62,058 nt of DNA from Streptomyces musisoli (GTDB lineage Bacteria > Actinomycetota > Actinomycetes > Streptomycetales > Streptomycetaceae): positions 1 to 62,058 of the forward strand of contig NZ_JAERRH010000028.1 of NCBI RefSeq assembly GCF_016741855.1. The letters run 5' to 3'. This document shows positions 16,220-24,702 of the stretch, one piece after another. Every line of letters begins with the position of its first letter. The first letter of the stretch is position 1. The notes under the pieces were generated by a model that made no database searches, was not told where the DNA came from, and worked only from the letters and a program-made list of their open reading frames with translations. A program made the translations under genes and the position numbers.

Positions 16220-17178
16220 CGGGCGGTCTCCTTGTGCTGGTCGGGGATGCCGGTGGGGCCGGTCAGGGCGAAGAAGACGTCGTCCAGGTCGGGGGTGTGC
16301 ACGGTCAGTTCGTCGGCCTCGATGCCGGCGGCGTCCAACCAGTCCAGGAGGGAGCGCAGTTCGCGCTGGCTTCCGCCGCTGGGGATCTGGAGGGCGAGGG
16401 ATTCGTCGTGCCGGGTGGCCTCGCGCAGCGCCGAGGCCGCGTTCCGGTAGGCGGCCGGGTCGGTGAAGCGGAGCCTGACGTGTCCGCCGGGGATGAGCCG
16501 CTTGAGTTCCTCCGCGGTGCCTTCGGCGGCGATGCGTCCGTTGTCGAGCACGGCGATGCGGTCGGCGAGTTCGTCGGCCTCTTCCAGGTACTGGGTGGTG
16601 AGGAAGGCCGTGACGCCGTCGGTGACGAGTTCGCGGATGATCTGCCACATGTTGTGCCGGGAGCGCGGGTCCAGTCCGGTGGTCGGCTCGTCGAGGAAGA
16701 TGATCCGCGGGCTGCCGACCAGGGTCATGGCGATGTCGAGGCGGCGCTTCATGCCGCCGGAGTAGGTGGAGGCGGGCTTCGACGCGGCCTCGGTGAGGTC
16801 GAAGCGCTCCAGCAGCTCGGCGGTGACCCGGCGCCCCTCGCCGCGGGAGAGGTGGTGCAGGTCCGCCATGAGGAGCATGTTCTCCGCGCCGGTGATCAGG
16901 CCGTCGACGGCGGAGAACTGCCCGGTGACACCGATCGCGGCCCGCACGGCCCGCGGGTCCGCGGCGAGGTCGTGGCCGCCGACGCGGATCGGGCCGGAGG
17001 CGGGGTCGGCGGAGACGAGGGTGGAGAGGATCTTGACGACGGTGGTCTTGCCGGCGCCGTTCGGGCCGAGCAGGGAGAAGATCGTGCCTTCCCCGACGGC
17101 CAGGTCGACGCCGTCCAGGACGGTCTTGTCGCCGTAGGACTTGCGCAGCCCGTGTGCCGCGATGGCCGGGTGGGTCAT
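16216..17178 (-). CDS. ABC exporter ATP-binding protein (DrrA-like)
   Basis: A 320-residue ATPase: Walker A GPNGAGKTT, ABC signature YSGGMKRRLDIAMTL, Walker B RIIFLDEPTTGLD and switch His in FLTTQYLEEADEL. A C-terminal extension with a DUF4162-like end (VHTPDLDDVFFALTG) is typical of DrrA drug-export ATPases. The start at 17178 (MTHPAIAAHGL) removes a 14-residue upstream extension that runs into the DUF4097 gene. Its ribosome site is weak. It lies 38 bases after the DUF4097 stop in one operon and overlaps the permease by four bases. Confidence 0.9.
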   Translation of the reverse strand: MTHPAIAAHGLRKSYGDKTVLDGVDLAVGEGTIFSLLGPNGAGKTTVVKILSTLVSADPASGPIRVGGHDLAADPRAVRAAIGVTGQFSAVDGLITGAENMLLMADLHHLSRGEGRRVTAELLERFDLTEAASKPASTYSGGMKRRLDIAMTLVGSPRIIFLDEPTTGLDPRSRHNMWQIIRELVTDGVTAFLTTQYLEEADELADRIAVLDNGRIAAEGTAEELKRLIPGGHVRLRFTDPAAYRNAASALREATRHDESLALQIPSGGSQRELRSLLDWLDAAGIEADELTVHTPDLDDVFFALTGPTGIPDQHKETAR

Positions 17179-17216
17179 GAGAGGTGCCCCCTTGTTCGCT
17201 CTAGTTGACTGCGGAT

Positions 17217-17888
17217 TCACAGACTGCGGGCGGTGATGTCGCCGTAGGCGGTGGTCGCCCGGATGTTCAGGGGGGCGTCGGCACCGTCGGCGTTCCGGAG
17301 CGAGTTGCTCACCCGGCCGTAGCCGGTGCCGGCGTCCAGGGAGGCGGAGACTCCGCGGGCGGCACCGACCGAGATCTCACCCTGCTCGGTGCGCAGGGTG
17401 ACCGTGCCGCACACGGCCTGGGTGATCCGGATGTCGCCCCTGTGGGTGCGGATCTCGGCGGGGCCGCACAGCCGGCCGACCGAGACGTCGCCGTCGTGGG
17501 CGGTGAGGCGGGCGCTCGCGGCCTCGTCGACCTTGACCGAGCGGTAGCCGCCCTCGAAGACGACGTCACCGAGCCGTCCCACGCCCCGGAACTCGGCGGC
17601 GCCGGCCTTCGCCTCGACGCGGGAGCCGGCGGGCAGCTGGATGGTCACCTCGACGGCCCCGGAGTGGCCGAGGAGCCGGTTCTTGGCCGCCGGGGCCTCG
17701 ACCCTCAGCACCCCGTCGCCGTAGACGACCTCGACCAGCTCGGCCGCCTTCACGTCGCGGCTCTTGGAGGCGTCCGCGGGGAGGATCTCGACGGTGGTGT
17801 CGGCCCGGTCGGCGGCGATGAACCGGATGTGTCCCGCGGGGATGTCGAGGACGGCGGAAACCGGGGCGGGGGTGTCGAACTTCTGCAT
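17217..17888 (-). CDS. DUF4097 beta-helix-like protein, first gene of the exporter operon
   Basis: A 223-residue protein with the DUF4097 pattern of short repeated beta strands (GHIRFIAADRADTTVEILPADAS; VTIQLPAGSRVEAKAGAAEF; LTAHDGDVSVG; IRTHRGDIRIT; LRTEQGEISVG; TTAYGDITAR). It has no signal peptide, so it is probably cytosolic. The family is often encoded next to drug-type ABC exporters and MarR regulators, as here, but its role is unknown. GAAGGAG sits seven bases before the ATG. A good promoter and palindrome lie upstream. Confidence 0.85.
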   Translation of the reverse strand: MQKFDTPAPVSAVLDIPAGHIRFIAADRADTTVEILPADASKSRDVKAAELVEVVYGDGVLRVEAPAAKNRLLGHSGAVEVTIQLPAGSRVEAKAGAAEFRGVGRLGDVVFEGGYRSVKVDEAASARLTAHDGDVSVGRLCGPAEIRTHRGDIRITQAVCGTVTLRTEQGEISVGAARGVSASLDAGTGYGRVSNSLRNADGADAPLNIRATTAYGDITARSL

Positions 17889-17946
17889 CGTGCGCTCCTT
17901 CGTCTGCGTCGGGCACTCCGTCGGCCCGTCGTTTCTGACACTGGAA

Positions 17947-17987
17947 ACGCTACGTTGCGTTCAAGGATTGAGCAACGCATTCGTTGC
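17947..17987 (-). promoter_or_regulatory. Promoter and palindromic operator of the DUF4097-ABC operon
   Basis: On the minus strand, -35 TTGCTC (17975-17970), 17-bp spacer and -10 TAGCGT (17952-17947). The perfect palindrome GCAACG-CATT-CGTTGC (17972-17987) overlaps the -35, and another TTGCGTT lies inside the spacer. It is the likely site for the divergent double-HTH regulator. Confidence 0.6.
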
Positions 17988-18022
17988 GCACGGATGCCAT
18001 ATATGCAGGTCAATGCCTAGAA

Positions 18023-18056
18023 ATTGTTGCAATGGACCTGATGAGAACGCAACAAT
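18023..18056. promoter_or_regulatory. Second inverted repeat in the divergent control region
   Basis: ATTGTTGC at 18023-18030 and its exact complement GCAACAAT at 18049-18056 are separated by 18 bp. The half-site shares GTTGC with the palindrome at 17972-17987, so one regulator could bind both. Confidence 0.5.
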
Positions 18057-18070
18057 CACCACTCCTACCG

Positions 18071-18100
18071 TTGCAATGACTCGGAAGTGAACGCTATAGT
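18071..18100 (+). promoter_or_regulatory. Promoter of the double-HTH regulator gene
   Basis: -35 TTGCAA (18071-18076), 18-bp spacer, -10 TATAGT (18095-18100). The start ATG is 33 bases further on with GAAGGAGA before it. The -35 itself contains GTTGC, consistent with autoregulation. Confidence 0.65.
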
Positions 18101-18132
18101 GGAGGCAGCCGAGCAACACGAAGGAGACCGCG

Positions 18133-18870
18133 ATGCCGGGAGGCAGACTCACCCAGCAGGAGCGTCAGCAGATCGCGCTGGGGCTGGCCGACGGCCTCGC
18201 CTACGCGGAGATCGCACGGCGCCTCGACCGCCCGACCTCGACCGTCACGCGCGAGGTCATGCGCAACGGCGGCCCCACCGCCTACCGCGCCGAACTCGCC
18301 CACCACGCCACCGAACGCCGCGCCCACCGGCGCAGGCAGGCCGCGCCCCGGGGGGCGGAGGCGCCCCCGCGCGCCGACGACGGCCGCGACCCCGAGGCCG
18401 TACGCGAGTACGAGGAGGCGTTCACCGCCCTCCTCATGCAACAGGGCCTGCCGAAGATGATGTCCCGGGTGCTGACCTGCCTCTTCACCACCGACGCGGG
18501 CAGCCTCACCGCGTCCGAACTCGCCCAGCGTCTCCAGGTCAGCCCGGCGTCCGTGTCCAAGGCGATCACGTTCCTGGAGAACCAGGGGCTCATCAGCCGG
18601 GAGCGCGACGAACGCCGCCGCGAGCGCTACGCCGTCAACGACGACATCTGGTTCCAGTCGATGGCCGCCGCCGCCCAGTCCAACTTCCGGCTCGCCGAGA
18701 CCGCACGTCAGGGCGTGGGCGTCCTCGGCCCCGACACTCCGGCCGCGGTCCGCCTCGAGAACATCGCCCGCTTCCTCGACTTCGTCGGCGAGAGCATCGC
18801 CCGCGCCGCGGAACAGGCCCGCGACGTCCTGTACACGAAACCCGAGACGGCCACGGACGGCCCCGGCTGA
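18133..18870 (+). CDS. Regulator with IS30-type HTH fused to a GbsR/MarR winged HTH
   Basis: A 245-residue DNA-binding protein. Residues 1-50 (LTQQERQQIALGLADGLAYAEIARRLDRPTSTVTREVMRNGG) are the helix-turn-helix found at the start of IS30-family transposases. Then follow a charged linker and, from about residue 95, a GbsR/MarR domain (FTTDAGSLTASELAQRLQVSPASVSKAITFLENQGLISRERDERRRERYAVND). The C-terminal helices probably dimerise. It is divergent from the DUF4097-exporter operon, and repeated GTTGC inverted repeats lie between them, so it most likely represses that operon and itself. The ligand is unknown. Confidence 0.85.
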   Translation: MPGGRLTQQERQQIALGLADGLAYAEIARRLDRPTSTVTREVMRNGGPTAYRAELAHHATERRAHRRRQAAPRGAEAPPRADDGRDPEAVREYEEAFTALLMQQGLPKMMSRVLTCLFTTDAGSLTASELAQRLQVSPASVSKAITFLENQGLISRERDERRRERYAVNDDIWFQSMAAAAQSNFRLAETARQGVGVLGPDTPAAVRLENIARFLDFVGESIARAAEQARDVLYTKPETATDGPG

Positions 18871-19098
18871 GCCACGCCCGGACCGCCGGCGGGCGGCCAC
18901 CTCGACGGTCATCGGCAGGGGGCCGGCCCGAGGATCCACGTCACCGGTGACCGCGACGACGGCGGGCGCCCTGGAGCGACGGAGCCGGTGACGGCGGGCG
19001 TGCTGCGGCGCCGGCGGTTCCACGTCGCGCGCTTCCGCGCTCTCGGTGGCGCCGGCGCCGTCGTCCGGTCGCCGCCGCGGCGGCGACCGGGACGCCGT

Positions 19099-19764
19099 CT
19101 ACGCGTAGACGGCGATGTCCTTGATCACGGCGAAGCCGAGTCCGTACGCGCTCATCCCCCGCCCGTACGCGCCCAGGTGAACCCCGGACTCGGTGGTGCC
19201 GGCCAGCACCCACCCGTACTCCGACTCCCGGTAGTGGAACTGGGCCGCGACGCCGTCCACCGGCAGGGAGAGCCTGGACCACTCCGGGCCGTCGAGATCG
19301 TCGGCCAGGGCCCAGGCCGTCTCCGTCTGCTGCTCCAGCCAGTCGTCCCGCAGGCTGTGGTCCATCTGGCCGGGCCAGGTGAACGACAGCAGCCCCACCC
19401 CCGCCAGCCACGCCGCGGAGGACACTGAGGTCGCCTCCAGCAGCCCCGTGCCGTCGGCGGTCCGCCGGGACGGCTGCGCGGCGACCGTCACCACGACGGC
19501 GAACTTCTCCCGCGGCTCACCGGCGCTCCCGGACTCGTTGCGCACCGAGGGCTCGTCGCCGTGCCCGATCGAACCGTGCTCGACGGCGCCGTCGGCCGTC
19601 GTACCGACCTGCATCAGCCAGCGAGGCCCCGTGAACGCCTCGTCGAGCCCGTACCACGGGAAGGGCGCCCTCAGGTAACCGTCGATGGTGCGCCGGGCGG
19701 AGGGGAACTGCTGTCCGCCCTCCGCGGCCGGCGCCTGCGCGCCCACCCGACTCGTCGTCTCCAT
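19099..19764 (-). CDS. Conserved hypothetical protein, 221 residues
   Basis: A cytosolic protein with no motif that I can name. The middle is mostly hydrophobic strands (PRWLMQVGTT; KFAVVVTVAAQPSRR; WLAGVGLLSFTWPGQMDHSLRDDWLEQQTETAWALADDL). The end (SEYGWVLAGTTESGVHLGAYGRGMSAYGLGFAVIKDIAVYA) is Gly/Tyr-rich. The ATG at 19764 has GAGGAGG 11 bases upstream and excludes an upstream Cys/Trp-rich stretch. It lies between the MarR-type gene and tatB and shows no link to either. Confidence 0.6.
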   Translation of the reverse strand: METTSRVGAQAPAAEGGQQFPSARRTIDGYLRAPFPWYGLDEAFTGPRWLMQVGTTADGAVEHGSIGHGDEPSVRNESGSAGEPREKFAVVVTVAAQPSRRTADGTGLLEATSVSSAAWLAGVGLLSFTWPGQMDHSLRDDWLEQQTETAWALADDLDGPEWSRLSLPVDGVAAQFHYRESEYGWVLAGTTESGVHLGAYGRGMSAYGLGFAVIKDIAVYA

Positions 19765-19999
19765 CTGCCCGGACGCCTCCTCGCTCTCGTCGGACCGGGC
19801 TGACCCGCCCCCCTTCGGGCGTACGCGTCCGGTCCGCACAACAACTCGGCAGCATATCCACACCGCTGAGACCAGCAGGGCAGGCGCTGGATGCGTGGGT
19901 CGCACGAACGACCTGTTCAGGCCGTGCGCGACGGGTGTGCGCTATGAAACGCGTCACGTGTGCGGCGTACGCCCGCGTGCGCGTGTCGGAGGAGCGCGG

Positions 20000-20452
20000 T
20001 CAGGTGGCGTCCGCGTCGAAGGGCGGCCGGTCGTCGTCGCCGGGCGTCTCGGGCTTCTTGGCCATGTCGATGCGCCCGCCGGAGGAAGGGGCCGAGGAGG
20101 ACGGCGAGGACGAGGAGGACGCCTCGCTGTCGCGGCTGTTCACCGCGTCCGTGACCTCGGCCATCTCCTTCTTCAGGTCGAATCCGTTGCGGATCTCCTT
20201 CAGCCCCAGGTCATCGTTGTCCAGCTGCTTGCGGATGAAGGTCTTGGGGTTGAGGTCCTCGAACTCGAAGTCCTTGAACTCCGGGCCCAGTTCGCTGCGG
20301 ATGTCGTGCTTGGCGCTCTCCGAGAACTCGCGGATCTTCCGGATCGTCCGCGTCACGTCCTGGATCACCTTCGGGAGCTTGTCCGGACCGAAGACGAGCA
20401 CGGCGAGCACGACGATCGTCACCAGCTCCAGTGGTCCTATGTCATTGAACAC
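20000..20452 (-). CDS. tatB: Sec-independent translocase subunit TatB
   Basis: A 150-residue TatB: membrane helix LELVTIVVLAVLVFG right at the N-terminus, then the hinge GPDKLP and a long amphipathic helix (KVIQDVTRTIRKIREFSESAKHDIRSEL), then a Ser-rich disordered tail. TatB receives folded twin-arginine substrates together with TatC. I chose the GTG at 20452 because AAGGAG is six bases upstream and the protein then begins VFNDIGPLE; an upstream start at 20485 adds an unneeded basic stretch. The position after htrA in the sigE-rseA-htrA-tatB order matches mycobacteria. Confidence 0.92.
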   Translation of the reverse strand: MFNDIGPLELVTIVVLAVLVFGPDKLPKVIQDVTRTIRKIREFSESAKHDIRSELGPEFKDFEFEDLNPKTFIRKQLDNDDLGLKEIRNGFDLKKEMAEVTDAVNSRDSEASSSSSPSSSAPSSGGRIDMAKKPETPGDDDRPPFDADAT

Positions 20453-20536
20453 CTGACGCTCCTTGCGATGTCCTCGGTCGCTCAACGGTACCCGGCGTCA
20501 CCGTCCGACCGGTACCGTCCCTTGGTGAGACTTCTG

Positions 20537-22537
20537 TCAGTTCTGCTCCGAGGCGCCCAGCACGAGTGAGATCTCCCGCTCGGTCCCGCCGCGTTCGACC
20601 GTCAGGCGCAGCCGGTCGCCGGGCCGGTGGGCGCGGATCTTGACTATCAGCTCTTCACCGGTGTGGACACGTTCTCCACCGACCCCGGTCACCACGTCGC
20701 CCGGCTTGAGACCGGCCCGCTCACCTGGGCCGCCCCGGTTGACGGCGGGACCGCCGCTCGCGCTCTTGGCGTCGATACGGGCGCCGTCGCCGGTGTAGCC
20801 CATGTCGAGGGTGACGCCTATCACAGGGTGCGTGGCGCGGCCGTCGTTGATGAGTTCCTCGGCGACACGCTTGGCCTGGTTGACGGGAATGGCGAAGCCG
20901 AGGCCGATGGAGCCGGCCTGGCCGCCGCCCGAGGAGTCGGAGCCGCTGCCCGCGGAGCGGATGGCGGAGTTGATGCCGATGACCTGGGCCCGGGAGTCGA
21001 GCAGCGGACCGCCGGAGTTGCCGGGGTTGATCGGGGCGTCGGTCTGGAGGGCGTCGACGTACGACACGTCGCTGCCGTCGCTCTTCCCCCCGCCGGCCGT
21101 GATCGGCCGCTCCTTGGCGCTGATGATGCCGGAGGTGACCGTGTTGGCGAGGTCGAAGGGGGCGCCGATGGCGACGACGGGGTCGCCGACCCTGACGTCG
21201 TCGGAGTTGCCGAGGGGCAGCGGGGTGAGTCCGCGGACGCCGTGCACCTGGACGACGGCGAGGTCGTAGCCGCTGTCCCGGCCGACGACCTTGGCCTTGA
21301 CGGTGTCGCCGCTGCTGAAGGTCACGGATATCTCGCCGTCCGTCCCGGCGGGCTCGACCACGTGGTTGTTGGTGAGGATGTGGCCCTGGGCGTCGAGCAC
21401 GAAACCGGTGCCGGTCCCCGCCTCGTCGGCCCCCCTGACGTGCAGCGTGACCACGCTGGGCAGGGCGCGGGCGGCGATCCCGGCCACACTGTCCGGTGTC
21501 CGGCCGGCCGGCACGCTCCCGGCCTGCGGCAGCCGTATGTCGGCGCCGAGACCGTCGCGTTCCACGTAGGCGCCGACGGCTCCGCCGATGCCCGCGGAGA
21601 CGAGGGCGACGAGGAGGGTCCACACGACGGCGAGGCGCCGCGCCCGGCGATTGCGCCGGCCGTCCGTCAGCACCGCTTCACCGGTCTGCTGCAACGGCCC
21701 CCGGGCGAGCGCCTGCTGAGTGGGGGAGCCGCCGGCCCAGGGATCGTAACGGCCCCAGGCGTCGCCGCCCTGCGGAACGGAGCCGGCGACCGGGGGCACG
21801 GAAGCCGCGGGTACGGCGGCGGGGGGTACGGAGGCCGCGGGTACGGAGGCCGGGACGGCACCGGGGAGTACGGCAGTCGTGGGCGCCGGTGCCGCACCGC
21901 CGGGCACGGCAGCCGCGGGCACCGAAGCGGGGCCCGGTACGTGGGGCGCGGGCGCCGACGCCGGGCCCGGTACGTGGGGCGCGGGCGCCGGCGTGGGCAG
22001 GGGCGCCGGCGGGACCGCGGGCGGGGGTACGGCCGTCCCGGGTGCCGAGGCGGCCACCGGGTGCTGCACCGGCGGCGCGGGCGCCCAGGGCCCGGGTTCG
22101 CCGTACGGCGGGGTGCTGTAGGGATCGGGGTCGTGCAACGGCTTGGGCCGTTCACCGGACGCCGCTACGGCGGTCTCCCCGGCGGGCTCGGACCGCTCCG
22201 CGACGAGTCCGGACCGCTCGGCGTCAGGCTCGGGGCCCGCCGCAAGAGGCTCGGGCCGCTCCGCGACGGACGGCACGGCGGTCTCCCCGGCCGCCACGGC
22301 AGTCCCTGAAACCGCTACGGCCCTCTCCCCGGCCCCTTCCGCGGTCTCGCCGTCGGTGGCGGGTGGCGGGGCCGGGACCGGCTTGGCCAGTTCGAAGTCC
22401 CCGTCGGCCCCGGTGGCGTCCGGTACGGCGCCCCCGGTGCTGACGGGCCGGTCGGCGCTCTCCGTCCGGCCGGCCGGTGTCGCATCCGCCGCTCCCTCCG
22501 GTTCTTCCACCGGCGGGACACGGTTCCCCTCGTTCAT
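20537..22537 (-). CDS. htrA: HtrA/DegP-family membrane-anchored serine protease
   Basis: A 666-residue protein. Residues 1-300 are cytosolic, Pro/Ala/Val-rich, with repeats such as APHVPGPAS. A single membrane helix follows at about 301-324, then the extracytoplasmic trypsin-like domain with His392 (LTNNHVV), Asp425 (GYDLAVV) and Ser508 (GNSGGPL), and a C-terminal PDZ domain (GERAGLKPGDVVTGVGG). HtrA proteins degrade misfolded envelope proteins. GGGGAGA lies just before the ATG at 22537. It follows rseA by about 130 bases and is expected to belong to the SigE stress response. Confidence 0.92.
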   Translation of the reverse strand: MNEGNRVPPVEEPEGAADATPAGRTESADRPVSTGGAVPDATGADGDFELAKPVPAPPPATDGETAEGAGERAVAVSGTAVAAGETAVPSVAERPEPLAAGPEPDAERSGLVAERSEPAGETAVAASGERPKPLHDPDPYSTPPYGEPGPWAPAPPVQHPVAASAPGTAVPPPAVPPAPLPTPAPAPHVPGPASAPAPHVPGPASVPAAAVPGGAAPAPTTAVLPGAVPASVPAASVPPAAVPAASVPPVAGSVPQGGDAWGRYDPWAGGSPTQQALARGPLQQTGEAVLTDGRRNRRARRLAVVWTLLVALVSAGIGGAVGAYVERDGLGADIRLPQAGSVPAGRTPDSVAGIAARALPSVVTLHVRGADEAGTGTGFVLDAQGHILTNNHVVEPAGTDGEISVTFSSGDTVKAKVVGRDSGYDLAVVQVHGVRGLTPLPLGNSDDVRVGDPVVAIGAPFDLANTVTSGIISAKERPITAGGGKSDGSDVSYVDALQTDAPINPGNSGGPLLDSRAQVIGINSAIRSAGSGSDSSGGGQAGSIGLGFAIPVNQAKRVAEELINDGRATHPVIGVTLDMGYTGDGARIDAKSASGGPAVNRGGPGERAGLKPGDVVTGVGGERVHTGEELIVKIRAHRPGDRLRLTVERGGTEREISLVLGASEQN

Positions 22538-22669
22538 GCTCTCCCCACGGCTGAGCCGCGACCGCGCACTGCCACGGCCACGGGACGTCGTCCACCGCCC
22601 CGGGGTCGTCGCCGCGGGCACGGCCTCACAGGATTGAACCAGGTTCGCGGGCCGGGGCGCAGTGACCGG

Positions 22670-23707
22670 TCAGGGCGACCCGTGGGGCGCGGTGGGAGGA
22701 ACCGGGGAGACCGGGGCTGCGGAGGGAGCGGGCGTGGTGTCGGGGACGGGGGCGGACAGCAGACCGGGGCCGGTGGCTCCGGGAGTCGTGGACCAGTCGG
22801 CGAGCGGGAGGGCCACCGTCTCGTCGAGCGGGCGTATCAGCGGGGAGACGGCGGCCGCACCGGCGAACACCGGCGCGGTCAGGCCGCGTACCGCCCCGGT
22901 GGGGGCCTGTCCGGTGGCCGTGACGGGCATGCCGGGCAGCAGCGGCGCGGACAGGGTGGTCGGCGCCACCGGGGCCGGGCCGAGCAGCGCGCCCCCCTGG
23001 GCGAGCAGCGGTCCGGCCGGACGCCGGCGCTGGCTGTCGGGCGTGGCCGCGCCCCCGCCCCCGCCGTTGCCCGCCGAGCGCGACGGGGTCACATTGCTGC
23101 CGTTGCCGGAGCCGCCGCGGGCGTCCGTGGTCAGGTCGCCGGGGAAGGCGGTGGTCACGCCGCCGAGGGCGACCGCGGCCAGCGACACCGCGCCGGCGGC
23201 GGCGAATGCGAACCGCAGCCCGCGCGAGGCGGAGCGGCCGTCGTCCGGGCGGCCGACGGGGTGGATGCGGAAGCCGCCGCCCTCTGGTCCGGCTGTGCCG
23301 TCCGCGGCGGCGGGGACGAAGCCGTGCGCGGGGGCGGGGACGTACCCGAACGGGAGGCGCTCGCCCCGCCTCACTCCGAAGGCCCCGGTGGCGGACCCGC
23401 CGCCGAGGAATCCGCCCCCGGGCGACGGCGTGCCGCCGCCGTCCAGGTCACCTCCTCCGGGGAGGCCCTGGAGACGGGCCAGCAAGCTCGCCGAGGGCGG
23501 GGGCGGGGCCGCCTCCGCGAAGACGTTCTTCAGCGCGCGCTGGGCGTCCGCCTCGGCTTTGCACCGGGCGCAGGTGGCCAGGTGCGCGAGGACACGCTCA
23601 CGCGTCTCATGACCGAGCTCTCCGTCCACCAGGGCGGAGAGCCGGTCTCCCAGGTGCTGCTCTGCGAGGTGTGCCTCCTCGACAGGTTTCGGCCGAGATC
23701 CACTCAC
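22670..23707 (-). CDS. rseA: Zinc-type anti-sigma factor, RseA-like
   Basis: A 345-residue protein. The N-terminal anti-sigma domain carries HLATCARC (His42, Cys46, Cys49: the HX3CX2C ZAS motif). A long Gly/Pro linker and one membrane helix (FAFAAAGAVSLAAVALGGV, near residue 200) follow, then a Pro/Ala-rich extracytoplasmic part. It should hold SigE inactive until envelope or redox stress. The GTG at 23707 overlaps the sigE stop (GTGA), so the two are translationally coupled, which keeps sigma and anti-sigma in balance. The open frame continues upstream, but inside sigE in another frame. Confidence 0.88.
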   Translation of the reverse strand: MSGSRPKPVEEAHLAEQHLGDRLSALVDGELGHETRERVLAHLATCARCKAEADAQRALKNVFAEAAPPPPSASLLARLQGLPGGGDLDGGGTPSPGGGFLGGGSATGAFGVRRGERLPFGYVPAPAHGFVPAAADGTAGPEGGGFRIHPVGRPDDGRSASRGLRFAFAAAGAVSLAAVALGGVTTAFPGDLTTDARGGSGNGSNVTPSRSAGNGGGGGAATPDSQRRRPAGPLLAQGGALLGPAPVAPTTLSAPLLPGMPVTATGQAPTGAVRGLTAPVFAGAAAVSPLIRPLDETVALPLADWSTTPGATGPGLLSAPVPDTTPAPSAAPVSPVPPTAPHGSP

Positions 23708-24483
23708 GCGGTCGCGCCCCCTCCCCCCAGAGCGGGGACACGGGCCAGGAAGGAGCGCCGCTCGGCCGCGCGGGCCTCCGGGGAGCGGTGCGCGAGGGCC
23801 TTGCGGAGCTGGGAGCGGCCGCGGTGGATACGGGAGCGGACCGTGCCCAGCTTCACGCCGAGGGTGGCGGCGATCTCCTCGTACGACAGTCCTTCGATGT
23901 CGCACAGGACGACGGCGGCGCGGAACTCGGGCGCCAGGGTGTCGAGGGCCTGCTGGACGTCGGCGTCGAAGTGCGCGTCGTTGAAGAGCTGTTGCGGGGT
24001 GGGCTCGCGGCTGGGCAGGCGCTCGGCCGCGTCCTCGCCGAGGGCGTCGAAGCGGATGCGCTGCTTGCGCCGGACCATGTCCAGGAAGAGGTTGGTGGTG
24101 ATGCGGTGCAGCCAGCCCTCGAAGGTGCCCGGCGAGTACGTCGACAGGGAGCGGAAGACGCGGACGAAGACCTCCTGGGTGAGGTCCTCGGCGTCGTGCT
24201 GGTTGCCCGTCAGACGGTAGGCGAGTCGGTAGACCCGGCCGCTGTGCGTGCTGACGATCTCGTCCCACGTGGGCGGAGTCCACGCCTGCCCGTCCGCGTC
24301 GGTGGCGAAGGTCGCGGTCTGGGCGTCGCCTGCGGCGGCGGCGCGGCTGTCAGCAGCGGTGTCGGTCACGGATTTCGGCCTGCCCGCCGACCCGAGGAAG
24401 CGCCGCAGCACTCCGCCCCGGTCCCCGGGCGCAGCCGCACCTCCCCTGTCGGCTCTGGTGGTGTCCAGTGGAGCCCCTACCAT
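23704..24483 (-). CDS. sigE: ECF sigma factor, SigE-like
   Basis: A 259-residue ECF sigma factor. Region 2 is at about 74-140 (RVYRLAYRLTGNQHDAEDLTQEVFVRVFRSL, FEGWLHRITTNLFLDMVRR) and region 4 at 175-230 (LPxEFRAAVVLCDIEGLSYEEIAATLGVKLGTVRSRIHRGR). The domains are very close to M. tuberculosis SigE and the downstream genes are in the same order. The first 70 residues are variable. The ATG at 24483 is my choice; a GTG at 24579 would add 32 residues and cannot be excluded. A GGAAC-N17-CGTTT promoter upstream suggests autoregulation. The name follows the mycobacterial ortholog, not S. coelicolor SCO3356. Confidence 0.9.
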   Translation of the reverse strand: MVGAPLDTTRADRGGAAAPGDRGGVLRRFLGSAGRPKSVTDTAADSRAAAAGDAQTATFATDADGQAWTPPTWDEIVSTHSGRVYRLAYRLTGNQHDAEDLTQEVFVRVFRSLSTYSPGTFEGWLHRITTNLFLDMVRRKQRIRFDALGEDAAERLPSREPTPQQLFNDAHFDADVQQALDTLAPEFRAAVVLCDIEGLSYEEIAATLGVKLGTVRSRIHRGRSQLRKALAHRSPEARAAERRSFLARVPALGGGGATA

Positions 24484-24622
24484 AGCCACCTCGCCCGTTA
24501 GCTCCGGATAAGCGGTTTTACGAGAATTTGATACACGCTGATACTGCTGCGTCAGCAGTTGCTCGGCGCCCTGCTCCACCTCTCGCCCCCCGTCGCATCC
24601 ACGGCCACCGTCTCATCCCTAT

Positions 24623-24649
24623 AAACGCCTGGTCCCATCTGCGGGTTCC
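24623..24649 (-). promoter_or_regulatory. Candidate ECF (SigE-type) promoter of sigE
   Basis: On the minus strand GGAAC (24649-24645) is followed after 17 bp by CGTTT (24627-24623). This fits the GGAAC-N16-18-CGTT consensus of SigE-type ECF factors. Transcription would start near 24616, 37 bases before the GTG at 24579 and about 130 before the ATG at 24483. Confidence 0.6.
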
Positions 24650-24702
24650 CGGCGCCAACGGATACAGTCACGCCCAGGCAACCACGGGGACAGGAGAGGG
24701 TC

